This document shows, piece by piece, positions 33,471 through 41,409 of a DNA stretch of 64,000 nucleotides (the stretch's first letter is position 1; the number at the start of each line of letters is the position of its first letter). The DNA lies in assembly GCF_002257645.1 (NCBI RefSeq), contig NZ_NQMO01000005.1:310001-374000 (forward strand), given 5' to 3'. Below the pieces are notes generated by a model. The model did no database searches. It had not been told where the DNA came from and worked only from the letters and a program-made list of their open reading frames with translations. Both the position numbers and the translations under genes were made by a program. Origin of the DNA: Paenibacillus sp. XY044 (GTDB taxonomy: Bacteria > Bacillota > Bacilli > Paenibacillales > Paenibacillaceae).

Positions 33471-34346
33471 TTACACATACTCACCGATCAGATCGGTTTC
33501 CGTATTGCGCTCCAATGCGGCGATGACCGCGTCGATATGTTCATATTTGCCGTACTGCTCCGGCTGGAACACGAGCGCCCCTGCGCGGACGACGAGCTTC
33601 AGCGGACTCCCGCTTCGATCCACAGATTCAACATTCATCATGGCCTGCTTGATCCGGGCGGTAAGCTGATGCAAATGCTCCTGATCCGTCATCGGGCACA
33701 AGACTACAAAGCGCCCTTGGTCGATAAAAAATTTATAATCCTCATAACGGATCTGCTTCTGAATCGTGAACGATAACTCGATCAGCAGCCGGGCGTAACG
33801 TCTGGAACCAAGCGACTCTTTGACAAGGGGCAAAAATTCGATTTTGAACATCGCCATGCAAAAGTCGTACCGGTGTGGATAACGTTTGGCGAGATTGGAG
33901 TGTTTGATGACGGCATCTTCCAGGGAAAGCTTGTTCCCAAGGGAAGTATCGAGGTCCAGCTGCGGGCTCATGTCCTTCAGATCCTCCAGCCGCTCAATCA
34001 ACCGCCTGTTACGGATCAGGCCGGTATGAATCACGGAGGCCAGGATCATGTTGGCGGGAACGAGCAGCAGCCATGAGAAGGATAAGATATCCACATGTGC
34101 ATAAGTGTTCAGCCATACAAAATAACTCACAAGATAGAAGAAGACGGCCACTGCCGTAACGCCGGCCGGCATAAAGAAACCGATCAGCAGCGCAGCCAGT
34201 GTCCCCAGGCTGAACAGCAGCTCCTGGGTGGTATAGGTCTGGTCTGCATATACCTTGATAAAAATGAGCAGCTCCTGAATCATAATGACAAACACAAGGA
34301 TGAGATAGCCTGCTTCAATGCGTCGTGTCGGCGTTTGGTCTTTCAT
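33471..34346 (-). CDS. Membrane c-di-GMP receptor with degenerate GGDEF domain (YdaK-like)
   Basis: A 291-residue protein. The first 115 residues hold about four membrane helices. The remainder is a GGDEF fold in which the catalytic motif is replaced by D-Q-G-R-F, so no cyclase activity is expected. Five residues before it stands R-Y-E-D, an intact RxxD inhibitory site, which binds c-di-GMP in this fold. This combination defines receptor-type GGDEF domains such as YdaK. Start Met 34346 lies 6 nt after GGAAGG; Met 34349 and GTG 34352 are alternatives. The synthase gene follows in the same operon. Confidence 0.88.
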   Translation of the reverse strand: MKDQTPTRRIEAGYLILVFVIMIQELLIFIKVYADQTYTTQELLFSLGTLAALLIGFFMPAGVTAVAVFFYLVSYFVWLNTYAHVDILSFSWLLLVPANMILASVIHTGLIRNRRLIERLEDLKDMSPQLDLDTSLGNKLSLEDAVIKHSNLAKRYPHRYDFCMAMFKIEFLPLVKESLGSRRYARLLIELSFTIQKQIRYEDYKFFIDQGRFVVLCPMTDQEHLHQLTARIKQAMMNVESVDRSGSPLKLVVRAGALVFQPEQYGKYEHIDAVIAALERNTETDLIGEYV

Positions 34347-34420
34347 CATCACCCTTCCTTTGCAGCCCCTAAAATTGGAATCAATTTCTAATTATTACCC
34401 CATTTGCAGGCGATGTCACA

Positions 34421-34443
34421 AAAATAACCCCGCAAAGTGGGGC
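34421..34443 (-). terminator. Likely intrinsic terminator of the HxlR gene
   Basis: CCCC and GGGG pair across a 7-nt loop, followed on the minus strand by TTATTTTT, about 95 nt past the stop at 34540. The stem is short. Confidence 0.55.
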
Positions 34444-34539
34444 TCAGCGCTCTGATGCCTTGGTCTCTGCGGGGGATTGATGCCATTCATATTTTTTTAA
34501 GGTGGAAAAACTCGTTCCGATGAAGAGAATGAAGCCCTG

Positions 34540-34902
34540 TTATTTGTCGTCATTCCAAATGACACGGTCCCCATAATGGCTGCCCCAGTCGTACATCATC
34601 CGCAGCACCGGCATCAAGGAGCGGCCGTATTCCGTCAGCGAGTATTCCACCCGGGGAGGGACTTCCGGATATACCTTTCGCGAAATCAGCTGATCGTCTT
34701 CAAGCTCCCGAAGCTGGTTGGTCAGCATTTTTTGGGTCACATTGGGGATCAGCTTCTTCAGCTCGCCAAACCGCTTCGTCCCCTCAAGCCCCAGATGCCA
34801 TAATATAATTAACTTCCATTTGCCGCTGATCACGGCAAGGGTCAGTTCCTTCGCGCAATTGATTTCCTTTAAATTAATACGGTCTTTGATTTCCGTTGCC
34901 AC
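34540..34902 (-). CDS. hxlR: HxlR-type (DUF24) regulator of the formaldehyde operon
   Basis: A 120-residue winged-helix protein. C-A-K-E-L-T-L-A-V-I (residues 16-25) carries the single conserved cysteine of the family, followed by G-K-W-K and the recognition helix region N-V-T-Q-K-M-L-T-N-Q-L-R. HxlR itself activates hxlAB in response to formaldehyde. Here the gene lies downstream of hxlA-hxlB on the same strand, beyond a terminator, whereas in B. subtilis it is divergent. The start is a GTG at 34902 with AAGGAGG upstream. Confidence 0.85.
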   Translation of the reverse strand: MATEIKDRINLKEINCAKELTLAVISGKWKLIILWHLGLEGTKRFGELKKLIPNVTQKMLTNQLRELEDDQLISRKVYPEVPPRVEYSLTEYGRSLMPVLRMMYDWGSHYGDRVIWNDDK

Positions 34903-34955
34903 GCTGCCACCTCCTTCTTATAGCATACTACACGATTCGCTTTTTCGCTTTATGC

Positions 34956-34997
34956 AAAAAAGAACCATCCCTCGGTCTGCGACCTCCGGGATGGCTC
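34956..34997 (-). terminator. Intrinsic terminator of hxlAB
   Basis: CCATCCC and GGGATGG pair around a second small stem (GGTC/GACC), followed by TTCTTTTTT on the minus strand. It lies 38 nt past the hxlB stop. Confidence 0.82.
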
Positions 34998-35034
34998 CTG
35001 TTCGGATTGCTTGATTTCTATTCCAGGTAAAGCT

Positions 35035-35601
35035 TTACTCCAGGTTGGCGTGCCTGCCGAACATCTGGGAGGAATTTTGGCCCCGCTGCTCCATCAACCG
35101 GAGAATGACGGCATCGTACAAAATGATCAGCGTTTGCTCAAATAGCGATCCCATCGGCTGAATGGTCGCCTTTTCTCCGCTGCCCGCCGTCTGCTGATCC
35201 TTGGGCGTACCCGGGAGACGGACCGCGAGATCGGACAACCTGCCCAGCGTGGAGTCCGGGTGAATGGTTACACTTACGACCGCTGCACCGATATCCTTGG
35301 CTTTTCTGGCCATCGTAACCAAACTTTGCGTTTCGCCTGACCCTGACCCGATCACAAGCAGGTCTTCCGGGCCGATTCCCGGCGTCACCGTCTCGCCTAC
35401 CACATAAGCGTTGATCCCAAGATGCATCAGACGCATGGCCAGCGCCCGGCCCATCAGGCCCGACCTCCCGGCTCCCGCCACAAATACGTTTCCGGCTCCG
35501 AGAATCATGTCGGCCAGCTGGTCCGCCTCTTCATCCGAGATGCGGGTAACCGATCGCTGCAGCTCCTTCGTAATTTCGAAGGCATAATCGGCTGTGTTCA
35601 T
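35035..35601 (-). CDS. hxlB: 6-phospho-3-hexuloisomerase
   Basis: A 188-residue SIS-domain isomerase that converts 3-hexulose-6-phosphate to fructose-6-phosphate, the second step of the ribulose monophosphate pathway. The sugar-phosphate site reads G-A-G-R-S-G-L-M-G and G-S-G-S-G-E-T-Q-S. It begins one base after the hxlA stop. Together the two enzymes fix formaldehyde, here probably for detoxification. Confidence 0.96.
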   Translation of the reverse strand: MNTADYAFEITKELQRSVTRISDEEADQLADMILGAGNVFVAGAGRSGLMGRALAMRLMHLGINAYVVGETVTPGIGPEDLLVIGSGSGETQSLVTMARKAKDIGAAVVSVTIHPDSTLGRLSDLAVRLPGTPKDQQTAGSGEKATIQPMGSLFEQTLIILYDAVILRLMEQRGQNSSQMFGRHANLE

Positions 35602-35602
35602 C

Positions 35603-36235
35603 TTAGACCTGACTCACTAGCTGCTTCATCTGCGATGCCGCAGCCCGCTTGTCTTCCTCACCGGTAATTCCTCCGCCCACAATGACCAGATCCGGGCCAG
35701 CCGCAATGACCTGAGGCAGCGTTCCCAGCTTGATCCCGCCGGCAATGGCCGTTTTGGCGCGGGTCACCACGCGTTTGATCGTCAGCAGGTCTTCAAAGGA
35801 GCTGATGCCTGCCGCCTGATGGTCATACCCTGAATGCACGCAAATATAATCCACGCCCATTTGGTCGATTTCCCGGGCACGCTGTTCAATATCCTTCACA
35901 TTGATCATATCGACCATGACTTTTGTGTTTTGCTTCCGGGCCTCTTCCACGGCACCCCGGATGGTGGAATCATCGGACACGCCGAGAACCGTAATAATGC
36001 TCGCTCCGGCTTCGGATGCCTTCATGACTTCGTAGCCGCCGGCGTCCATGATTTTCAGATCAGCCAGTACGCGCAGGGAGGGGAAGGCCTCTTTCAGTTC
36101 TTTCACCGCCCGAAGCCCCTCATTGATGACAATCGGGGTTCCGATTTCCACGATGTCTATATATTCAGCAACCTCGTTTACGATTTCCTTGGCTCCGGGA
36201 ATGTCGACAAGATCAAGTGCCAATTGAAGTTCCAT
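35603..36235 (-). CDS. hxlA: 3-hexulose-6-phosphate synthase
   Basis: A 210-residue TIM-barrel aldolase of the OMP-decarboxylase superfamily. It condenses formaldehyde with ribulose-5-phosphate. The key pattern is A-D-L-K-I-M-D-A-G-G-Y-E (D-x-K-x-x-D near residues 60-66), with E-I-G-T-P near residue 31 and the phosphate-binding V-G-G-G-I-T-G near the end. It is the first gene of hxlAB. A 16-bp inverted repeat about 100 nt upstream is a candidate HxlR site. Confidence 0.97.
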   Translation of the reverse strand: MELQLALDLVDIPGAKEIVNEVAEYIDIVEIGTPIVINEGLRAVKELKEAFPSLRVLADLKIMDAGGYEVMKASEAGASIITVLGVSDDSTIRGAVEEARKQNTKVMVDMINVKDIEQRAREIDQMGVDYICVHSGYDHQAAGISSFEDLLTIKRVVTRAKTAIAGGIKLGTLPQVIAAGPDLVIVGGGITGEEDKRAAASQMKQLVSQV

Positions 36236-36334
36236 AGTGTGATGTCTCCTTTATGATCAATTTAGTTCGTGAACCACAACCCCATTGTAGTTCCTCTATT
36301 TCTCTTGCGTAAGTAGGCACTTTATCGTAATGAA

Positions 36335-36350
36335 GTTACCTCGGCGTAAC
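36335..36350. promoter_or_regulatory. Candidate HxlR-type site upstream of hxlA
   Basis: GTTAC-N6-GTAAC, a perfect inverted repeat, lies 100 nt before the hxlA start. A further ATTACG follows on the minus strand toward the gene. The position fits an activator site above the promoter. Confidence 0.5.
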
Positions 36351-36371
36351 TATTGGAAGCCTTATGAAGCC

Positions 36372-36395
36372 AAAAAAGGCCCCCGTTAGGGGACC
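36372..36395 (-). terminator. Intrinsic terminator of moxR-DUF58-DUF4129
   Basis: GGTCCCC and GGGGGCC form a 7-bp stem with a 4-nt loop, followed by six T on the minus strand, about 45 nt past the stop at 36441. Confidence 0.85.
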
Positions 36396-36440
36396 TTCCC
36401 AATCAAAATGGACTGCAGCATGCTGGCGGAGCAGAGCTTT

Positions 36441-37715
36441 TTACTGATCCCTTTTCCCGCCGTACCGAACGGCATTATACCGATCGATGAGCGTATGGAC
36501 CGCTTCCGGCGTCAGGCCAGTGAGGCCCTCGCCCCCCGAAAGTTCGGCGCCGTTCTCTGCAGGAGTACGGCTCGCCCGGAACGCGAATCCTTTCTTGACC
36601 GCACGGCGGATCAGGCTCTCGTAAGCCTGACGCGGATCGCTGCCGCTGATGTCTTGTTCCTTGCGGAAGCGGCGGAATCGGCGGGGTTTGGCGGAGACGC
36701 GGTCGATTCTCTCGACCTCATCCACGAAGTCCGCCGTCTCTTCGGAAATCCGCCGGATCTGGCGCAGCAATCCGAGCCGGTAAGCAAGGTGCCGTACCCA
36801 GTTCCGGATGCGTTCCGGAAGCCAGCGCCGGAACAGCTTATACAGCAGCATCCCCAGCAAAATGAGAGCGATCAGACAAAGAATGCCCAAGATGACATAC
36901 CCTGTGATTTTCAGCCACATCGGGTGCTGCACCGGACCTTGATCCAATCCGGCCAGATCAGGCGTCATGGGCTCGGCCGGTGCTTGCGGAGGCTGTTCCG
37001 CAGGCTGACCGTCTCCCCCTAATCCTTGAAGCAGGGACCGGATGCCGTCCCTCAGGAGCAGGAAGATCGCCCCAAGGCCCTTCCATCCGCTGAGCAGGGC
37101 GATGAGGACAATTACGATCCACGTCATCGAGCGGTTTGCCGTTAGAATCCGGCCGAACAGCTGGCGGTCGGCCTGCTCGGCATGCGAGGCGTCCCGTACC
37201 CGCTCGCCGTTCATGCGCAGCAGCAGGGCAAACAGCGTGATCATGGCCATCACGTACATTGACGTGCGGTGCGGATGAAGGGCGCTGACCTGGCCGGCCG
37301 TAATATACAGCACAAGCGAGGCGCCAAGGCCGATCAGCGGCAGCCGCTGGACCGCCGTCTTCCACCACTGCTTGCGGCCGGCGATCAGCCCGCGGATGGC
37401 GGCTGCAAGCAGAGCCAAAGCCGCTACCGCCGCGGCGAGCCGCAGGCCGAAGACGGCCAGGGGCAGCAGCACTGCGGCCGCCAGCAGGATCGGCGTCCCC
37501 AGGCGGCCGCCTCCGCGGCGGGACTGCTCCCTGCCGGCCAACACGCCTGCCGCGTGTACGGCTCCCGCGAGCAGCCAGATGAGCAGCGGATGGAGCGGCA
37601 GCGCATATACCGCGAGCAGCACGGCTACAGGGTACAGCGAAGCAGACTCGAGCAGCGAGAAATACAGCGCATCCACGACTCCCCGGTAACGGGCTTGCAC
37701 TTGCTGACGCATCAT
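36441..37715 (-). CDS. DUF4129 membrane protein (YebA-like, lacking a transglutaminase domain)
   Basis: A 424-residue protein with about six membrane helices in residues 20-220, a Pro-rich extracellular loop (A-E-Q-P-P-Q-A-P-A-E-P), one more helix near 275-300 and a C-terminal cytosolic DUF4129 domain (A-Y-E-S-L-I-R-R-A-V-K-K-G ending with D-R-Y-N-A-V-R-Y). The equivalent gene in B. subtilis-type yeaC-yeaD-yebA operons usually encodes an additional transglutaminase-like domain between the membrane parts, which I do not see here. Met 37715 overlaps the DUF58 stop (ATGA). Function unknown; the operon is linked to envelope stress and MoxR chaperone activity. Confidence 0.82.
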   Translation of the reverse strand: MMRQQVQARYRGVVDALYFSLLESASLYPVAVLLAVYALPLHPLLIWLLAGAVHAAGVLAGREQSRRGGGRLGTPILLAAAVLLPLAVFGLRLAAAVAALALLAAAIRGLIAGRKQWWKTAVQRLPLIGLGASLVLYITAGQVSALHPHRTSMYVMAMITLFALLLRMNGERVRDASHAEQADRQLFGRILTANRSMTWIVIVLIALLSGWKGLGAIFLLLRDGIRSLLQGLGGDGQPAEQPPQAPAEPMTPDLAGLDQGPVQHPMWLKITGYVILGILCLIALILLGMLLYKLFRRWLPERIRNWVRHLAYRLGLLRQIRRISEETADFVDEVERIDRVSAKPRRFRRFRKEQDISGSDPRQAYESLIRRAVKKGFAFRASRTPAENGAELSGGEGLTGLTPEAVHTLIDRYNAVRYGGKRDQ

Positions 37716-38809
37716 ACCGCCGCCTCCCTCGCATCCGTCCATTCCGCGACCGATACGCGGTGGCCTTTACTCTCGAGTCCGCGGATGCTTTCGCGGACCG
37801 CTTCAGACAGATGTGCCGTAATGAGCAAATAATCGACCGTCTCTTCCTGCTCCCGCTCCGCTTCCAAGCGCAGCAATTCGTGGAACGACATCCGCGTCTT
37901 CATATCCACGCCAGCCATCGCCTCCAGCACGTTCTCTAAATGGGCCGTGCCGTAATCCGGGTCGAGCCGGAGCATGGCCTGGCTCTCCGGGTTGACCGAA
38001 GCATTATGGGTGAAGCCGGCGGCCATGCCCTGGTGGATCAGCGAGGCGGTACAGGTGGCCGCATAGGACAGCGCATCCTCGACCGTCTCCGGCCGGGTCA
38101 CCACGTTCCACATTTGCTCGGACACTTCGATGTTCAGGCAAATCATGACCCGTGGATCGGCGGTATAACCGTGCTTGTGCACCTGAAGCTCCCCCGTTCT
38201 GGCGGTAGCTTTCCAGTGGATCCGGTTCATCGGATCTCCCGCAGCGTATTCCCGGATTCCGGTAATGAGGAACGGGTCCTCTACGACCCAGCGCCGTACG
38301 GCGAGCTCCCCCTGCCATGTTTTCCAGGAAGACGGCAGCTGGTCATCACCCAGCAGCTCCGGGTAGACGACGAGCCGTTTGCTGAGCGAAATTTGCCGTG
38401 ACGGGGTGTAGACGGCGAACAGGTCCCCGCCGGTCATCGTGGCCGAATCCATCCGGTAGATCCCCCGGCGGGTGCACTGGATTTGATGCGTCCGGGTAAT
38501 CCGGGTTCGGGGACGAAGCATGAACAAGCTCGTATGATTCTGATAAATGTTCCCCTCGCTGATGGAGGTTTCCCGGCTGCGCTTGAACATCAGGGACGAG
38601 GGAAGCATCGCTTCCAGGCGCAGCCAGGGCACCGGAAACATTTTGCCGTTTTCGATCACTTCGACCATTTCGATCCGGTCCCCCACGTAACAAGTTTCCG
38701 TGCTGAAATGGCGCTCGTACGTCAGTTTCCGCAGCGATCCTCTGCCCAGGAACAGGCCCTGCAGCACCAATACGCCGCCGCAGGCCAGAAGCAGCCACAG
38801 CATCGCCAT
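37712..38809 (-). CDS. DUF58 protein (YeaD-like, von Willebrand-type fold)
   Basis: A 365-residue protein with a short N-terminal membrane segment, a beta-rich middle and the DUF58 motif R-E-Y-A-A-G-D-P-M-N-R-I-H-W-K-A-T-A-R. DUF58 proteins partner MoxR ATPases, possibly as metal-dependent adaptors. The start overlaps the moxR stop (TAATG) and the stop overlaps the next gene, so all three are tightly coupled. Confidence 0.92.
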   Translation of the reverse strand: MAMLWLLLACGGVLVLQGLFLGRGSLRKLTYERHFSTETCYVGDRIEMVEVIENGKMFPVPWLRLEAMLPSSLMFKRSRETSISEGNIYQNHTSLFMLRPRTRITRTHQIQCTRRGIYRMDSATMTGGDLFAVYTPSRQISLSKRLVVYPELLGDDQLPSSWKTWQGELAVRRWVVEDPFLITGIREYAAGDPMNRIHWKATARTGELQVHKHGYTADPRVMICLNIEVSEQMWNVVTRPETVEDALSYAATCTASLIHQGMAAGFTHNASVNPESQAMLRLDPDYGTAHLENVLEAMAGVDMKTRMSFHELLRLEAEREQEETVDYLLITAHLSEAVRESIRGLESKGHRVSVAEWTDAREAAV

Positions 38810-39783
38810 TATCTCACGCCGCTTTCCAGTCCCGCTTCGCTGGGAACTGCGATGTGGTCCAGCACCTCAAGCAGAATGCGCAGGGCTGCCTCATGCTGCC
38901 CGCCGTAGCGCTTCTTGAGCACCAGCCTGTGGGCGCAGACCGGAACCAGCAGATGCTTGATGTCGTCGGGCAGTACGTACTCCCGTCCATTCAGCGCGGC
39001 ATAAGCCTGCGCCGCACGCAGCAGCGCCTGGGTTCCGCGGGGGCTGATGCCAAGGGCAACTTCCGCATGGACGCGAGTAGCTTCCGCCAGGGATACGATG
39101 TACCCCAGCAAGTCCTCGCTCACTTCCACCTGCGTACACAGCTGCTGGGCCTCCAGTACTTCGCCGGCCGTTGCGGTGCGCTCGGCCCGCTCTGCGGTTA
39201 AGCCGGACGAACCCTGCGTCCGCTTCAAAATCTCTTTGCCTTCCGCTGCGGATGGATAACCCAGCTTCATGCGGATCATAAAGCGGTCCATTTGGGCTTC
39301 AGGCAGCGGAAATGTGCCCTGATTGTCGACCGGGTTCTGGGTTGCGAGCACCATAAACGGCCGCTCCAGCGCCATCGTTTCCCCGTCGATGCTGACCTGC
39401 CGCTCCTCCATACATTCCAGCAGGCTGGACTGGGTCCTTGGCGTGGCCCGGTTAATTTCATCCGCGAGCACGATCCGCGAGAACAGTGGACCCGGACGAA
39501 ACTGAAACTCCCCGTCCTTCTGGTTGTAGAAATGAATGCCCGTCAAATCCGACGGCAGAAGATCGGGGGTAAACTGGATCCGTTGAAAGCTTAGCGACAA
39601 GGACGCCGCCAGGCTTTTGGCCAGCAGCGTCTTACCGGTCCCCGGTACATCCTCTAGGAGCACATGCCCCGACGCCAGCAAGGCCGTCAGCAGCAGCTCT
39701 ACTTCTTCCTCTTTGCCGACAATGACTCTCCCGATATTTTCTTTCAGTTTCACAGCCAACTCGCGAACTTGATTCACCTGCAT
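38809..39783 (-). CDS. MoxR-family AAA+ ATPase (YeaC-like)
   Basis: A 324-residue AAA+ chaperone. Walker A is G-T-G-K-T at 48-52, Walker B is V-L-A-D-E-I-N-R-A near 105, and the sensor 1 segment is A-T-Q-N-P-V-D-N. MoxR proteins help mature metal- or complex-containing partners. It leads the moxR-DUF58-DUF4129 operon. Met 39783 is taken as the start; a TTG 13 codons upstream is possible but has no ribosome site. Confidence 0.93.
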   Translation of the reverse strand: MQVNQVRELAVKLKENIGRVIVGKEEEVELLLTALLASGHVLLEDVPGTGKTLLAKSLAASLSLSFQRIQFTPDLLPSDLTGIHFYNQKDGEFQFRPGPLFSRIVLADEINRATPRTQSSLLECMEERQVSIDGETMALERPFMVLATQNPVDNQGTFPLPEAQMDRFMIRMKLGYPSAAEGKEILKRTQGSSGLTAERAERTATAGEVLEAQQLCTQVEVSEDLLGYIVSLAEATRVHAEVALGISPRGTQALLRAAQAYAALNGREYVLPDDIKHLLVPVCAHRLVLKKRYGGQHEAALRILLEVLDHIAVPSEAGLESGVR

Positions 39784-39840
39784 TGCATTCCCATCCTCTC
39801 CTGGATGATTGCCTGTGCTCAAGCAATCTCCGGTTTATGA

Positions 39841-39856
39841 TTAAAGCGTTTACAAG
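39841..39856. promoter_or_regulatory. Possible CcpA (cre) site
   Basis: ATTAAAGCGTTTACAA matches 15 of 16 positions of the cre consensus WTGNAARCGNWWWCAW. It lies about 58 nt upstream of moxR. A near-match of this kind can occur by chance. Confidence 0.35.
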
Positions 39857-40007
39857 TGTCTTTGCTGCCCCCGGCAGACTGGACTGTTATGCCGGAACCG
39901 TACATCGATAGATCTTCCGGCAGGCCGTTCTCTATTGCCGGACGGTTTTGCTATATTTTATCACCGACAGGATCATTAATCACCTACCGGGCGCAAAATC
40001 CGGCTAA

Positions 40008-40097
40008 ATAGATTGAACTAAAGTTTTGCATTTAACCTTCCTGTTGTAACGGCCCAATAGAGGCCTATAACATTCATTTCCTTAGTTCATTCTATAT
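40008..40097. repeat. Inverted-repeat element, copy A (90 bp)
   Basis: The element begins ATAGATTGAACTAAAG and ends CTTAGTTCATTCTAT, so its ends are inverted repeats. The same ends and part of the interior (GCCCAA, TAACATTCATTTC) recur in a 55-bp copy at 42547-42601. Copy B looks like copy A with an internal deletion. It sits in a 410-bp gap (39784-40195) that otherwise contains only a possible cre site and several CCGGCA-like blocks; no gene was seen there. Confidence 0.75.
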
Positions 40098-40195
40098 GAA
40101 ACGCCCTATTTTTTGCCCCTACGAGACAGTTGTCCCTCACAAAATCCAGCTAACATCACTAGGATGAACCATACCATAAACAAAGGATGGTTGAT

Positions 40196-40825
40196 ATGAG
40201 GAGGTATCTTAAAAGCTACGGCTGCGGCTATGCCCGCCGGCATATGGCAAGACGACTGAAGAATCACTCCCGTTCACGGTCACAGGGCAAGCTCATCGTC
40301 AGCATCGTCCGAGGCGAAAAACGGCTGACCACCAAGGTTCCACTCCGTAGGTTCGATAAGTTCGTGTTCGTCATCAACGATCAGTTCACCAACGCCCCGA
40401 ATACGACGCAGATTGCCAGCGGCGCAGGCCACAGCAGCGCGTCGGGAAGCAACGCGGCCATCGGTTCTCCGAATACGGACCAGCAGGTCAGCGTCGGAGC
40501 CGGCGGCACCGCCGATAACATCAGCATCCTCCGCGAGTCCGCTCACGCCTGCCGCGGTAAGCGGAAACGCTCGCGCCGCCGGAAGAAGGAAGCCATCTTT
40601 GTTCTGAATCACCAGCGGGTTCAAATGCCGGAAGGAAGCGAGGAGGCTGCCGCCACCCAAATTGCCAGCGGTTCCGGCAAACACAGCACGAGCGGTACGA
40701 ACTCCACCATCGACAGCCCCTGCACCAGACAGCAGGACTCGGTCGGCGGCGGACCCGGGGCTAGCGGTATGAACAAGTTTGTGAAGAAGAAAAAACGGAG
40801 TCACCATATCCGCCGGCATTATTAA
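40196..40825 (+). CDS. Basic protein with two Ser/Gly-rich repeats, unknown function
   Basis: A 209-residue protein made of alternating parts. A basic N-terminal region (many Arg/Lys/Tyr) leads into a beta-rich segment ending F-V-F-V-I-N-D-Q. Repeat 1 (about residues 70-104) begins T-Q-I-A-S-G and ends Q-Q-V-S-V-G. A cluster K-R-K-R-S-R-R-R-K-K-E follows, then F-V-L-N-H-Q and repeat 2 (about 152-187), again starting T-Q-I-A-S-G and ending Q-D-S-V-G-G. The tail is K-K-K-K-R-S-H-H-I-R-R-H-Y. Met 40196 has AAAGG upstream. Mixed basic clusters and low-complexity repeats are seen in spore coat and exosporium proteins, but no family is recognised. Confidence 0.7.
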   Translation: MRRYLKSYGCGYARRHMARRLKNHSRSRSQGKLIVSIVRGEKRLTTKVPLRRFDKFVFVINDQFTNAPNTTQIASGAGHSSASGSNAAIGSPNTDQQVSVGAGGTADNISILRESAHACRGKRKRSRRRKKEAIFVLNHQRVQMPEGSEEAAATQIASGSGKHSTSGTNSTIDSPCTRQQDSVGGGPGASGMNKFVKKKKRSHHIRRHY

Positions 40826-40910
40826 GAAAAAGGATCATTGGCGCACCCCCGATCCAAATCGTTGACGGCCGCGGCGCAAGACCTTATGATGGCGCTTAGA
40901 GGTGATTGAT

Positions 40911-41276
40911 GTGAACACGCTGCTGATTCTGGGCGGAATCATGATGTTTCTGGCCGTCGCCATCGGCGCATTTGGGGCGCATGCCCTGAAAGAAAGACTC
41001 GACGACAACCGGCAGAAAACCTATCAGACGGGAGTCCAATACCATCTGGCTCACGGACTTGGCCTGCTGCTGATCGGTCTATTCGCCTCATCCGCTGAAC
41101 ATTCGGGCACCTTCCAGCTCGCTGGATGGCTGCTGTTTGCGGGCATCGTGTTGTTCTCAGGGAGCCTGTACGCGCTGAGCGTGACCGGCATCCGCAAGCT
41201 GGGAGCGATTACGCCGATCGGCGGGGTGGCCTTTTTGGCGGGATGGGTCGTATTCATCGTGGCTGTGGCCGGATAA
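40911..41276 (+). CDS. DUF423 membrane protein (YwdK-like)
   Basis: A 121-residue protein with four membrane helices and the family signature G-A-F-G-A-H-A-L-K-E near residue 22, then Q-Y-H-L-A-H-G-L-G. Function in the family is unknown. The start is read as GTG 40911 with AGAGGTGA six nt upstream; another GTG three codons earlier overlaps that site. A strong bidirectional terminator follows at 41324-41350. Confidence 0.88.
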   Translation: MNTLLILGGIMMFLAVAIGAFGAHALKERLDDNRQKTYQTGVQYHLAHGLGLLLIGLFASSAEHSGTFQLAGWLLFAGIVLFSGSLYALSVTGIRKLGAITPIGGVAFLAGWVVFIVAVAG

Positions 41277-41323
41277 CCGATTGAGGATAGGGATGATTCG
41301 CGTAGGATGCCCCTAGACATGAC

Positions 41324-41350
41324 AAAAGCCTGCAAATCTGCAGGCTTTTT
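41324..41350. terminator. Bidirectional intrinsic terminator
   Basis: AAAAGCCTGCA and TGCAGGCTTTT form a perfect stem with a 4-nt loop. It serves the DUF423 gene and the convergent rlmN. Confidence 0.92.
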
Positions 41351-41409
41351 CGTGTTTATTCATGCTGAATGGCGTGTTGAGTTGATCCCCTATAAACGGG
41401 ATGTCGGCA

